Source of the DNA: Sphingobacterium sp. CZ-UAM
Lineage (GTDB): Bacteria > Bacteroidota > Bacteroidia > Sphingobacteriales > Sphingobacteriaceae
NCBI RefSeq assembly: GCF_002000245.1
Contig: NZ_MTCM01000001.1
Location: 1,550,001 to 1,614,000 of the forward strand
Direction: 5' to 3'
DNA: 64,000 bases
The notes under the pieces are model-generated. The model made no database searches. It was not told the origin of the DNA and saw only the letters and a program-made list of their open reading frames with translations. Below, piece after piece: positions 10,451-19,584 of this stretch; position 1 is the stretch's first letter, and each line of letters opens with the position of its first letter. Made by a program: the position numbers and the translations under genes.

Positions 10451-11131
10451 CTATATTTTTGCTATAGCAATATCTATATCTTTTAATGTTTTTACAGTCT
10501 CCAACGGATCTGCAGCATTGAACACAAAAGAACCTGCAACCAGCACATCAGCACCTGCTTTCAAGAGGTGTGCAGCATTTGCTGTGGTAACTCCACCGTC
10601 GATTTCGATCAACAAGCCATCATTGACACCCTGAGCCATTGCACGGAGTTCCTGTACTTTTGCATAGGTATTCGGGATAAACTTTTGCCCACCGAATCCT
10701 GGATTGACAGACATCAGACACACAAGGTCCAGATCAGCCAAAACATCTTTCAAAAGAGCAACTGGTGTATGTGGGTTCAACGCCACCCCCGCTTTACAGC
10801 CCAATTCTTTTATCGCCGCCAATGTACGGTGCAAGTGTGTGCAAGCCTCATAGTGTACGGTAATTATTTCCGCTCCCGAATCTTTACACACCTGCAAATA
10901 GCGGTCAGGATCAACAATCATCAAGTGTACATCCAATGGTTTTGTAGCATGTTTCGCAATAGCCTGCATAACCGGAAACCCAAATGAAATATTCGGCACA
11001 AAAACGCCGTCCATAATATCGATATGAAACCAATCAGCCTCACTATTGTTTACCATGATGATATCATCGTATAATTTCGCGAAGTCTGCAGCAAGAACGG
11101 ATGGTGCAATGAGATGTGATTTTGTTGACAT
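10451..11131 (-). CDS. rpe: Ribulose-phosphate 3-epimerase
   Basis: Pentose-phosphate pathway enzyme interconverting ribulose-5-phosphate and xylulose-5-phosphate; a TIM-barrel protein. Starting at the ATG at 11131 gives 226 residues, the family length; an upstream in-frame ATG at 11197 would add 22 atypical residues. Typical motifs are IAPSVLAADF at the start, WFHIDIMDGVFVPN, VHLMI, MSVNPGFGGQKF and IEIDGGV. It is divergent from the 7TM-HD gene and ends at its own terminator. Confidence 0.96.
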   Translation of the reverse strand: MSTKSHLIAPSVLAADFAKLYDDIIMVNNSEADWFHIDIMDGVFVPNISFGFPVMQAIAKHATKPLDVHLMIVDPDRYLQVCKDSGAEIITVHYEACTHLHRTLAAIKELGCKAGVALNPHTPVALLKDVLADLDLVCLMSVNPGFGGQKFIPNTYAKVQELRAMAQGVNDGLLIEIDGGVTTANAAHLLKAGADVLVAGSFVFNAADPLETVKTLKDIDIAIAKI

Positions 11132-11242
11132 GTTGTGTTTTTTTTGCAAAGATAACAAGTATTTTCCGTTCAGCACAACATTCTCCGCATTTAACATGAT
11201 TCAAATAGCAGCTAGCAGAACCCACAAAAAATAAATTATAAC

Positions 11243-11250
11243 TACATTTG
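11243..11250 (+). promoter_or_regulatory. -7 promoter element of the 7TM-HD gene
   Basis: TACATTTG matches TAnnTTTG exactly and lies 35 bases before the GTG start at 11285, a normal distance. No convincing -33 TTTG is present at the expected spacing. Confidence 0.4.
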
Positions 11251-11284
11251 TATATTAACTTTATATAATAAAACATCGTTCGCA

Positions 11285-13402
11285 GTGGGAAGATTAAAAA
11301 TAAAATATAAAAGAGAATTAAACACGACGGAAAATCTCATCCGAAAAATTGGACTTATATTGATCACTATCGTGCTGATCTGTATCTTTCTTCCCAAACA
11401 ACCGCGATTCCGCTATGAATTTCAAAAGGGTAAGGTCTGGAACCATGAAAATCTTATTTCGCCCTACAATTTTGCGATCCTGAAGACGCAGGAAGAGCTC
11501 AATGCAGATAAAAAGGGAATTTTGAATACCATCCAGCCTATTTATAACGCCAATACGACAACAAGTAAGGAGCAGATTGATCAGTTCAACACCGACTTGT
11601 CCGAAAAATGGCAAAGCAGCAAGCTGGATACAACACATGAAAATATAAACGATTATCGTAGTGCCGGAAATGCCATATTAAACCACCTCTATGGAAAAGG
11701 GATCCTCTCATTGAATAATCGGTTTCAAAACCGCAACAACGAGAAATCACCAGCTTCAAAGCATTACAATTTTACGTTAATCCAAGATAAAGTCGCCACA
11801 CAGAAAAACACGGCTGACTGTTATACGATCGAAAGCTCTTACGAATACATGGATAATTTAATGCCCAAATTGACCAAAATCAAACAGAAGAGCTGGCTAC
11901 AGGAAACATTAAAAAACTATATCACCATTAATTACATTTATAATGACCAGCAGACCGAAGCGCTGGAACAAAATGCCATCGCCAATATATCTGCTACCCG
12001 AGGTGTTGTCCAAAAAGGTGAACTGATTGCTGAAAAAGAAAAGATTATATCCAATGAGACCTATCAAAAACTTGAGTCGCTACGCAAAGTATATGAGGAC
12101 GAGGGTAAAATCAGCGGAAATCAAAACTATGTCACGCTTGGACAGTTTCTGATTATTTCACTCGCCCTTTCCATCCTTATGGTATTTCTCTTTCTGTTTC
12201 GTAAGGATATCTATTTTAACAATCGACTATTAATGATCATCATGATTGTGATCATAGGGATGCTTGCTGTACTATCCTGGGCCATCAAGATCAAAATTCC
12301 AAATCTATACTATATTCCTTTTTGTGCGGTTCCTATTATCATTCGCATCTTATTTGATACGCGGGTCGCCCTAAATATCCACCTGTTAATGGTTCTCCTA
12401 GCGGGACTATTTGTACCAAACAGTTTTGAGTTTGTCTTTTTGCAATTTATGGCAGGCATTGTTGCGATCTATAGCATCAAAACACTGGTAAAACGTGAAC
12501 AACTGTTTGTCTCTTCGGCGATTATTCTGGCAACATATTGGATTGCCTACATCGGCTTGGTCATCACAAGAAATGGCTCCATTGACACCATTTATTGGTC
12601 AGACCTACTACCCTTTCTAGTTAGTGTGCTGATTACTTTGCTGGCCTATCCGATGATCTACGCTTTCGAAAAACTTTTTGGAATAGTATCTGATCTAACC
12701 CTGATGGAACTCACCAATAGTAACTCCAAATTACTGCGGGAACTTTCTTTTAAAGCACCTGGCACATTTCAGCACTCCTTACAGGTCGCCAATCTGGCTG
12801 AGGCAGCAATTTATAAAATTGGCGGTAATCCCCTATTGGTCCGTGCAGGAGCATTATACCACGATATCGGTAAATTGACAAATCCACAATTTTTTATTGA
12901 AAACCAAAAAACCGAAAAAAACCCGCATGATGAACTTTCTCCGGAGCAAAGTGCGCAGATTATTATCTCACACGTTATTAAAGGTGTAGATGTCGCTAAG
13001 AAACATCAGCTTCCGGAGGTTATCCTTGACTTTATCCGAACACACCATGGTACCACAAGGGTGGACTACTTTTACAATTTATTTGTTAAAAACAACCCGG
13101 ACAAACTCGTGGATGAATCTTTATTCACTTACCCCGGACCGATTCCTTTCTCTAAGGAAACAGCTGTCCTAATGATGGCCGATTCTGTAGAAGCGGCGTC
13201 CAGAGCTTTAAAAGAACCCTCAGAAGAATCCATCAATAACCTGGTAGATAAAATAATTGAACACAAATTGATGCGCGGACAGTTCAATAATAGTAATATC
13301 ACATTAAAAGATATCACCGAATCCGCCGTTATTTTCAAGGCTATGCTCAAAAGTATCTACCATGTTCGGGTGGATTATGATTTGAGTAAAAAAACAATGT
13401 AA
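11285..13402 (+). CDS. 7TM-HD family membrane phosphohydrolase
   Basis: A 705-residue membrane protein. One membrane segment near residues 18-38 precedes an extracytoplasmic domain (to about 280), then a bundle of about seven membrane segments (about 282-480), then a cytoplasmic HD domain with HSLQVANLAEAA near 496 and YHDIGK near 525, plus THHGT near 586. This is the 7TMR-HDED/7TM-HD family (YqfF/PgpH type), whose studied members hydrolyse cyclic di-AMP. The start appears to be GTG, since no ATG lies in a suitable place and a -7 box sits 35 bases upstream. Confidence 0.9.
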   Translation: MGRLKIKYKRELNTTENLIRKIGLILITIVLICIFLPKQPRFRYEFQKGKVWNHENLISPYNFAILKTQEELNADKKGILNTIQPIYNANTTTSKEQIDQFNTDLSEKWQSSKLDTTHENINDYRSAGNAILNHLYGKGILSLNNRFQNRNNEKSPASKHYNFTLIQDKVATQKNTADCYTIESSYEYMDNLMPKLTKIKQKSWLQETLKNYITINYIYNDQQTEALEQNAIANISATRGVVQKGELIAEKEKIISNETYQKLESLRKVYEDEGKISGNQNYVTLGQFLIISLALSILMVFLFLFRKDIYFNNRLLMIIMIVIIGMLAVLSWAIKIKIPNLYYIPFCAVPIIIRILFDTRVALNIHLLMVLLAGLFVPNSFEFVFLQFMAGIVAIYSIKTLVKREQLFVSSAIILATYWIAYIGLVITRNGSIDTIYWSDLLPFLVSVLITLLAYPMIYAFEKLFGIVSDLTLMELTNSNSKLLRELSFKAPGTFQHSLQVANLAEAAIYKIGGNPLLVRAGALYHDIGKLTNPQFFIENQKTEKNPHDELSPEQSAQIIISHVIKGVDVAKKHQLPEVILDFIRTHHGTTRVDYFYNLFVKNNPDKLVDESLFTYPGPIPFSKETAVLMMADSVEAASRALKEPSEESINNLVDKIIEHKLMRGQFNNSNITLKDITESAVIFKAMLKSIYHVRVDYDLSKKTM

Positions 13403-13529
13403 TTTTAATTGCCAAACAACAAATTGAAATTCAAATGCTTATTGTAACGTTACGTTTTTTTTGCATTTTTTTTGATATTTAGGCTTTGCAGATTCAAATA
13501 ATTGCCTTATGTTTGCAATGTCAAAACAC

Positions 13530-13616
13530 GGAAGGGTGCCTGAGTGGCCGAAAGGAACAGTTTGCTAAACTGTCGTACTGGAAACGGTACCGCGGGTTCG
13601 AATCCCGCCTCTTCCG
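13530..13616 (+). tRNA. tRNA-Ser (anticodon GCU)
   Basis: An 87-base class II tRNA. The acceptor stem GGAAGGG (13530-13536) pairs with CTCTTCC (13609-13615) with one G-U, and G13616 is the discriminator. The anticodon arm is ACAGT-TTGCTAA-ACTGT with GCT at 13564-13566, a long variable arm follows, and the T arm is GCGGG-TTCGAAT-CCCGC. CCA is not encoded. Its 3' end is the apparent integration site of the element that begins next to it. Confidence 0.97.
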
Positions 13617-13621
13617 CAGAC

Positions 13622-13655
13622 AAAAGCGCTTTCAGAGGATTCAGAAAGCGCTTTT
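13622..13655 (+). terminator. Terminator after tRNA-Ser
   Basis: AAAAGCGCTTTC (13622-13633) pairs with GAAAGCGCTTTT (13644-13655) and continues into a T-run. It lies directly after the tRNA. Confidence 0.88.
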
Positions 13656-13721
13656 TTTGTTTCTGGTGGGAAAACAGCACCAAAAACAGCACCTAGTTTA
13701 AAATCCGGTAGAAAGCGGTTC

Positions 13722-14927
13722 ATGAGGACAAGACAGTTCAAGAACGCGCGGATCGTCAGGGCAGCAAACGGGGACTGGAGAGTGGTCTATGAATACCAGA
13801 TCCCCGGCCAGGCGGGAAAATTCAGAAAATTTTATGTCAGGGACGGTATCAACTACATCCATGACCCTGAGGAAAAGGAACTGGCCGCGCAGCAGCTCAG
13901 GGACGACATAGATTATGCTCTGGCTTTCGGATTCAACCCTTTCCTGCCCCAGGAGATCCTTTGCCGACAGATCAGTGAGCAGGAAAGCATTTTAAGCCTC
14001 GAGAACGAACGCAAAAAGCAAAAACCCTGGTCTATCCCCGAAGCCGCAGAGAAATTCCTGGAATACGGCCGAAAATGCGGACTGAGCGAAAACACCACCC
14101 GGACATATGTATCATTCCTGAACAACCTGAAAAAATATGTGGAATCCATGGATGATCCCCATATCCCCTGCTCGGCACTTACCGATGGACATATCCAGGA
14201 TTTTCTGGACTATTATTTTTTCGAAGAAGAATGGACTCCCAGGACGTATAACAATCACGCGAAATTCATGAGCCAGTTCTTCACAAGAGTCTCCAAGCTT
14301 GAAAAGAAACAAAATAGGTCCATAAGATACGAAATCGACCTGTCCGACCTGATCATCAAGAAAGACAGGGCAGAAAAAAATAAATATTATTCGCCAATTG
14401 TAGCCGAAAAAGTAAAATCTGAGCTTCAAAAAGATCCCGAGATTTATAATTATTCGAAATGGATTTTTTATTCCTGCATGCGGCCAAAGGAAATCCGTCA
14501 TCTAAAGGTACAGGACATTGACCTGTTATCACGTCAGATCAAGGTTCCGGGGCCAAATGGAAAAACAGGTGACCGGCTTGTCCCTATCTGTGACGAACTT
14601 CACGAACTTATCCTGGAAATGGAAATTGATAAAGCCAACCTGAATCACTTTATCTTTGGGAAAGGCCAGACAATTTCACCTGAGCAGGTATATGAAGATT
14701 ATTTTAGAAGAAGGTACCAAAAGATTAAAGAACACCTTGAATTAGACCATAATTATACCTTATACTCATGGAAACATACGCGTGTGGTTTCATTGATTAC
14801 GGCAGGATTTGATGACAACCAGATAATGACGCTAACAGGTCACAGAGACAGGTCAGCCTTCGAAGCCTACAAAAGGGATCTGATTATAGACAATACAATT
14901 ATGAAGAAAAAAACAATTGACTTTTAG
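13722..14927 (+). CDS. int: Tyrosine recombinase (ICE integrase)
   Basis: A 401-residue site-specific recombinase that probably integrates and excises the element at tRNA-Ser. An arm-binding-type N-terminus (about 1-75) is followed by a SAM-like core-binding domain (about 103-195) and the catalytic domain (about 220-390). Aligning by eye with XerD places Arg-I at R254 (MRPKEIRHL), the beta-hairpin Lys at K281, His at H374 (TGHRDRS) and the nucleophile at Y383. The usual HxxR-H box is YSWKHT, so the expected His is Y348 and Arg-II is K351. The first ~600 bases are distinctly GC-richer than the rest of the gene. Confidence 0.92.
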   Translation: MRTRQFKNARIVRAANGDWRVVYEYQIPGQAGKFRKFYVRDGINYIHDPEEKELAAQQLRDDIDYALAFGFNPFLPQEILCRQISEQESILSLENERKKQKPWSIPEAAEKFLEYGRKCGLSENTTRTYVSFLNNLKKYVESMDDPHIPCSALTDGHIQDFLDYYFFEEEWTPRTYNNHAKFMSQFFTRVSKLEKKQNRSIRYEIDLSDLIIKKDRAEKNKYYSPIVAEKVKSELQKDPEIYNYSKWIFYSCMRPKEIRHLKVQDIDLLSRQIKVPGPNGKTGDRLVPICDELHELILEMEIDKANLNHFIFGKGQTISPEQVYEDYFRRRYQKIKEHLELDHNYTLYSWKHTRVVSLITAGFDDNQIMTLTGHRDRSAFEAYKRDLIIDNTIMKKKTIDF

Positions 14928-15029
14928 CCTCAAATTGTTTTGGTCAATTTATAAATTCGTCGTTGGAATCGGAATCATCTGCCCCAGTGATTAAAGTAAA
15001 AGGTTATTAGAACTAAGATTCCATGAAAG

Positions 15030-15091
15030 AAAATAATATTGAAAAAAGTATGCTAAGGTACTGGCCAGCATACTTTTTTCAATATTATTTT
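15030..15091. terminator. Long perfect hairpin downstream of the integrase
   Basis: Twenty-five bases at 15030-15054 are perfectly complementary to 15067-15091, with a 12-base loop. The core AGTATGCT/AGCATACT is flanked by A6 and T6, so it can act as a terminator in both directions. The remainder of the 14,928-15,333 gap shows no gene; a TAAATTTG -7-like box at 15303-15310 precedes the SDR remnant. Confidence 0.65.
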
Positions 15092-15333
15092 GAGCAGGAT
15101 TTGAAGAATCTATTGGAGACATCAGTTTAGATTTTTACTCCAATTAGGCTTCAGCCTGAAGTTGTTGTTGCCTCACTCGCTTTAGCAGCTATTTTATTTA
15201 ATAAAATTAAAATATAATAAATGTAAACTAACTGATTCCTCCTGACCTTTTAAACAAAGCTAATTCGGACGTTTAAACAAATTCTAATCACTGAATGTCT
15301 CCTAAATTTGTCTTAACAAAAAACAAATAAAAA

Positions 15334-15498
15334 ATGAAAGTAAACAATTATCGAGGAGCATTACAGAAACCGATTGACTCTGGCTTCATGGCAGCGTCAA
15401 CTTCAACAGAGGTGATAGAAGGAATTAATTTGCATGGCAAAATCGCAATTGTAACAGGAGAGGAATTATTCATAGATGGAGGTCTTACAACACGATGA
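15334..15498 (+). pseudogene. Internally deleted short-chain dehydrogenase (SDR) remnant
   Basis: This 54-codon frame reads like the two ends of an SDR protein joined. Its first ~42 residues end in HGKIAIVTG, where an SDR would continue into the glycine-rich NAD(P)-binding loop. The next residues, EELFIDGGLTTR then stop, are the typical SDR C-terminus (x-x-DGG). About 200 residues, including the catalytic Tyr-x-x-x-Lys, are missing. The frame stays open across the junction, so an in-frame deletion is the simplest explanation. It cannot be an active enzyme. Confidence 0.65.
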
Positions 15499-15538
15499 AA
15501 CATCTTAAAAAAAAAGAAAAAAGCAGCAGAATTTTAAT

Positions 15539-15667
15539 CTACTGCTTTCCCGCAACCCATAATAAATATCCTTTGATGGAAAAATAGCTATTGGATTTCA
15601 GCTTACTATCCCAATTATTTTCCTCATCACAAATATTACTTAGACCGATTGTCACTGCCTCTATACT
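15539..15667 (-). pseudogene. C-terminal gene remnant, possibly a methyltransferase
   Basis: Reading leftward from 15667 there are 42 codons up to a TAG at 15541-15539, ending in GYLLWVAGKQ. A TAA immediately precedes this stretch (15670-15668). The composition and ending look like the last strand of a SAM-dependent methyltransferase, but that is a weak resemblance. A hairpin with a T-run on the minus strand follows the stop (15522-15547), as for a real gene end. No upstream part of the gene is recognisable. Confidence 0.4.
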
Positions 15668-15876
15668 TTACAAAACCCATCGGAAATTTGCTATTTCTTA
15701 GCTTTTTACAAGAATATTACTAGTAAAAATTTTTCTTTAACAAACTACATTTAAAATCTGAAAACTTTCTATAAAACACAATAATTAAAATTGTATATTA
15801 ATTATATAATATAAACCCAAAAACTGATCCGTTAAGAGCCTTCGTTCAGTTATTGAATTGAAAAAATAAATCTACT

Positions 15877-17544
15877 ATGCGAATACTGTATCCTGTTGCC
15901 CTTTTCATTTTAGTGCATATGTTATTCTTTGGTTGTAAACAAAATCCGGCTTCATTGCTGTTGGATAAGGCAAGCCGATTGGCCGATGAAAAACCTGCAG
16001 AGGCTTTGCAATTCATCGACTCAATCTCTGATCCGGAAAACAGTTTAAACAATGATCAATACATGCGTTACCTAGTAACACATACCCAGATATACCATAA
16101 AAATTATCTTTCTATTGAGGATGATACCCTCATTTTTAAAGCAATCGAATATTTTCGGAATAAAACGACTAAACATGCAACTTTAGCCAACTTTTATGGA
16201 GGTACTGTTTTAAGAAGTCAAAAGAAATATGATTTAGCAATGGGATACTATAAAAACGCAGAATCATACGCAAAAAAAACGTCAGACGCTGAAACCTTGG
16301 GACTCATTACGTTTAACATGGGTGATTTACTTTCAGAGCAAGGCCAATACGATAAGGCAATTGTTAAATACCAGAAGGCCGCTAATTACTATAAAGAAAA
16401 ACCAGCTAAAAACGCTATTTCCTATAGTTCAATAGGTCGGATGTATTTGTTCAAAGGCAATTCCGACAGTGCATTTCATTATTTCAATAAGGGAATCAAA
16501 ATAGCGACAGACATCAGTAACAAAGCCCTGCTACGACAACTTTCAGAAAGCCTTGCCGTTACCTACGAACAAACTAAAAATTTCAAACAGGCAAAAAAAT
16601 ACCTACATTTTTCATTTTCATTAAACAATGACAGTACAAAACTCCCCAGGTATTATTTAAACTTCGCCATATTGTATGATAAAATGTCTTTAAAGGATTC
16701 GGTCGAATATTATGCAAAGAGACTAAAAAATGAATTAATCACTGTAAAGGATAATTATTTGCACGCAAGTATACTGAGCTTTTTAATCAATTTCGAAAAA
16801 GCCAATCATAATATTTATGCAGCATTCGACTATCAATCTGATCGTATGCAGACCCTTACCCTCATCATGAAGGAAAGAGAACAACAGTCGGTATACAAAA
16901 TAGAAAAACAATACAACTATGAACAGGCACAAAAACGATACTATAAATCTATTTCCGTAAGACAGCGCTGGCTCATCATATTAATGGGGATCGTTATTGC
17001 GGGAATTACTTCATTCTTTTTCTACTGGCAAAAACAGAAAAATAACCAACTTGCTATACAGGGTAAAATGCAAACATTGAATGAAATGAATAATGATCTT
17101 GAATCACGAGTTCAGCAACACCAAGTAGATCTCAGAAGGGAGCTTCTATGGAGGTTTGATGTAACAAAAAAAATTTTAAAATTGAATGATGAGATAGCAA
17201 AAAAAGGCCGAAGTTCAACAGAAAGCGGCTTAATGTTAAATCAGTTTAATACCATTGTTTATGGTCAAAGTTCGCTCGACGAACAATGGGAAGTACTCCA
17301 CCAAGCATTCAAACAGTCCAGGCCAACTTACTCAGAGAAAATCAGAAAAAATTATCCTCAAATATCGGAAACCGAATTCCGTATCGCCATCCTCACTTAT
17401 GCTGATTTTAGTGTCAAAGAAATTGCACTTATATTAAAACAGAGTCCCCATACCATACAGACCCGACGAACTACACTACGAAAAAAACTCGGCATTGATA
17501 ACTGGGGTGATATTGCCGAATTTATAGATAGAATGCGAGCCTAA
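15877..17544 (+). CDS. Membrane-anchored TPR regulator with C-terminal LuxR-like HTH
   Basis: A 555-residue protein of a type common in Bacteroidota. The N-terminus is a lipoprotein-like signal with Cys20 (LFFGC). Tetratricopeptide repeats follow through about residue 300 (for example EQGQYDKAIVKYQKAANYY and MYLFKGNSDSAFHYFNKGI), then a membrane segment near 365-385, a coiled-coil stretch, and a terminal helix-turn-helix module (SETEFRIAILTYADFSVKEI, then HTIQTRRTTLRKKL). It likely senses an envelope signal and controls nearby genes. Its position at the start of the cargo zone makes the genes at 17.8-26.5 kb candidate targets, which is inference. Confidence 0.8.
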   Translation: MRILYPVALFILVHMLFFGCKQNPASLLLDKASRLADEKPAEALQFIDSISDPENSLNNDQYMRYLVTHTQIYHKNYLSIEDDTLIFKAIEYFRNKTTKHATLANFYGGTVLRSQKKYDLAMGYYKNAESYAKKTSDAETLGLITFNMGDLLSEQGQYDKAIVKYQKAANYYKEKPAKNAISYSSIGRMYLFKGNSDSAFHYFNKGIKIATDISNKALLRQLSESLAVTYEQTKNFKQAKKYLHFSFSLNNDSTKLPRYYLNFAILYDKMSLKDSVEYYAKRLKNELITVKDNYLHASILSFLINFEKANHNIYAAFDYQSDRMQTLTLIMKEREQQSVYKIEKQYNYEQAQKRYYKSISVRQRWLIILMGIVIAGITSFFFYWQKQKNNQLAIQGKMQTLNEMNNDLESRVQQHQVDLRRELLWRFDVTKKILKLNDEIAKKGRSSTESGLMLNQFNTIVYGQSSLDEQWEVLHQAFKQSRPTYSEKIRKNYPQISETEFRIAILTYADFSVKEIALILKQSPHTIQTRRTTLRKKLGIDNWGDIAEFIDRMRA

Positions 17545-17569
17545 CCCCTTATAAGTGCGGCAATAGAAA

Positions 17570-17602
17570 GTGTGAAAATTGTATTTAGAGCCATTTTCAC
17601 AC
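17570..17602 (+). terminator. Hairpin after the TPR regulator
   Basis: GTGTGAAAAT (17570-17579) pairs with ATTTTCACAC (17593-17602). There is no clean T-run, so its use as a terminator is uncertain. Confidence 0.45.
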
Positions 17603-17718
17603 CTAGCATGCATCATCAAAAACCTATACAGACAAAGTCATTAATGCTTGATAAACAACTAATTAAAAAACAAGCCTTAGAATAATCAATATGCAATCAG
17701 AATAAACCTATATTCATA

Positions 17719-17748
17719 ATTGCCAAGAAAATCGTGCGAATAAATTTG
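17719..17748 (+). promoter_or_regulatory. Bacteroidota-type promoter
   Basis: ATTG at 17719-17722 and TAAATTTG at 17741-17748, separated by 18 bases, fit the TTTG/TAnnTTTG consensus closely. The start codon of the DUF3244-like gene lies 31 bases further on. Confidence 0.55.
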
Positions 17749-17779
17749 CCACTTAAAGTTTAACCAAAATCCTTTTAAG

Positions 17780-18175
17780 ATGACAAAATTCGCCCTTTTA
17801 ATCACACTTTGTGCAGGATCGTTATTAACTTCTGCTAGTGAAAATCACCAGCTTTTTTCCAATTCAACAAAGGTTTTAAATCTTCAATCCGATGAGATAG
17901 ATCTGAGGGGAAGAATAGAACCCGGTGAAATACGCAGGGAGGTGAAAGCAATTTCTGCCTATATGGAAGATTCCTATATTAAAGCCCAATTTCATTTTGA
18001 TATGGGGTCCGTGCAGATCACCATCGCAAACGATTTAGGCATAATTCTATATACTTCCACTATTTCTAATTTTATTGGCGAGACGCTAATCCCAGTTTCC
18101 AATTTACCAGCTGGAAATTATTCAATATCATTCACGGCATCAAATGGAACAATGACAGGTGAATTTATGCTGTAA
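17780..18175 (+). CDS. Small secreted DUF3244-like protein
   Basis: A 131-residue protein with an N-terminal signal peptide (MTKFALLITLCAGSLLTSAS). The C-terminal part (ITIANDLGIILYTSTIS, then LPAGNYSISF and GEFML) matches the beta-sandwich pattern of DUF3244 proteins, which are small periplasmic or exported proteins of Bacteroidota with unknown function. It has its own promoter and terminator and sits between two regulators. Confidence 0.75.
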   Translation: MTKFALLITLCAGSLLTSASENHQLFSNSTKVLNLQSDEIDLRGRIEPGEIRREVKAISAYMEDSYIKAQFHFDMGSVQITIANDLGIILYTSTISNFIGETLIPVSNLPAGNYSISFTASNGTMTGEFML

Positions 18176-18184
18176 ATAATCCTT

Positions 18185-18219
18185 TCTAACCACAGATCGA
18201 TAAGTGATCTGTGGTTAGA
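18185..18219 (+). terminator. Perfect hairpin terminator
   Basis: TCTAACCACAGATC (18185-18198) pairs perfectly with GATCTGTGGTTAGA (18206-18219) shortly after the DUF3244-like stop. A long T-run is absent. Confidence 0.65.
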
Positions 18220-18272
18220 CTATCATTAACACATCGTTGGGATGGAAATCATAAATCTTATCTTTTCAGACT

Positions 18273-19229
18273 ATGCTGCGATCGGTTCAACATGTATTTA
18301 ACAGCCCCAACGTCATTACGGATATAACAGGACAATTGCCAAACTCTTGTACAATAAAACTCCCCTATGCAAAAGCTGAGAAGATTGTCTTTCGTGAGGG
18401 CACCATGTACAACCAATACTTTAGCTATTTCCTCTTTCTACTGGAGTTAACTACGATCGAACTACATACAGATTTAGAAGCCGGCTTTATCAATCAGAAA
18501 AAAAGACTTTTTCTATTCATGATGTTGCAGGGAAAAATGTCTTTTTTTACAGAAGATGGCTTTCCTATTATAACAGCGGAGGAAAATACCTGCTATGCAA
18601 CCTATAATCGAAAAGGAAAATTCTGTTATCATCTCCCCAAAGGTACTCATCAATTTTTCTACATCATACCAAGAACTGCCTGGCTAGAACGGCAAGATCT
18701 TAATTATCCAAGCATAGGGCAATTTTTGAACAGTATGAATAATGACCATAAACTCTATGGTCATCTCTCTCCTTTTGCCATAGATGTAAAAATGCATGAT
18801 CTCCTTTCTCAATTGTTTAGCTTGAAAGAAACAACAGACTATACCCAGCTTGAAATTGGTCTTCTAAAAAATATAAAAGCGATTATTAACCGCTATCAGT
18901 TAATGTTGGATAAGAAATACAGTAGTCTAGTTTTTAATGTTCAAGAATATATCAATAAGAATTATGGAGATCTTCAACTGAATAACAAAACCTTGGCTGA
19001 TCATTTTTTTATTACCGTAAAAACATTGATCAGGACATTTAAACAAGAGTTTGATAAAACTCCATATAATTATATAGTTCAGGTGCGAATGGAACAAGCA
19101 AAAGCTTTGATCGGTACTAACAAAATCGCAATCACCGAAGTTTTTCCACTTGTCGGCTATTCGGATTTCCACAGTTTTAGAAAGCAATTCAAAAGATATT
19201 TCGGAGTTTCTCCGTCTAGCTTTAAATAG
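18273..19229 (+). CDS. AraC-family transcriptional regulator
   Basis: A 318-residue regulator. Residues about 215-318 form the two-helix-turn-helix AraC domain: LADHFFITVKTLIRTFKQ in the first unit and ITEVFPLVGYSDFHSFRKQF followed by YFGVSPSSFK in the second. The N-terminal ~200 residues resemble a cupin-like ligand-sensing domain but are not assigned. It may control the structured-leader gene at 19.9 kb and the SusC/SusD operon beyond; that link is inferred from position only. Confidence 0.88.
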   Translation: MLRSVQHVFNSPNVITDITGQLPNSCTIKLPYAKAEKIVFREGTMYNQYFSYFLFLLELTTIELHTDLEAGFINQKKRLFLFMMLQGKMSFFTEDGFPIITAEENTCYATYNRKGKFCYHLPKGTHQFFYIIPRTAWLERQDLNYPSIGQFLNSMNNDHKLYGHLSPFAIDVKMHDLLSQLFSLKETTDYTQLEIGLLKNIKAIINRYQLMLDKKYSSLVFNVQEYINKNYGDLQLNNKTLADHFFITVKTLIRTFKQEFDKTPYNYIVQVRMEQAKALIGTNKIAITEVFPLVGYSDFHSFRKQFKRYFGVSPSSFK

Positions 19230-19410
19230 TCCAAATTTGAAATGCTTTTCTATTATTTCTCCCAAAGTGGGACAAAATTCCCCTTTAACAATTGATTACC
19301 AATAAAATTCTCCGTCATTTAGTGCATTTTGTCCTACCTGCCCCGCATTAAATGCTGCGAACTTTGACAATATACAAAGAGAGACTTCAAACATAGTTAA
19401 GATTTAGTCT

Positions 19411-19584
19411 GCATACCAAGGTACGGGCCATTTCTCGATGGTAAAGTTTCGACAGGAAAGCAAAGCTTAATGCTATCTATATCCGTTGGTATGCTTAACC
19501 AGGTCGAGATCGGATGTCGGGACATGGGCGTAGGTACGACGAAAAAGTACATGATGTGACAGAGAAGGGCTAAAAGTCCTCTCT
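19411..19584 (+). ncRNA. Structured RNA region of unknown class
   Basis: GCATACCAA...CGG (19411-19426) pairs with CCG-TTGGTATGC (19483-19494), a closing stem of 12 pairs with a 4-base bulge. A second hairpin, AGAGAAGGGC with GTCCTCTCT, lies at 19561-19584. The sequence between is rich in short G/A motifs like a folded RNA, and no convincing protein frame covers it. It resembles the 5' domain of a group II intron in style, but I found no domain V, so I leave the class open. The rest of the 19,230-19,937 gap holds only short frames. Confidence 0.35.
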
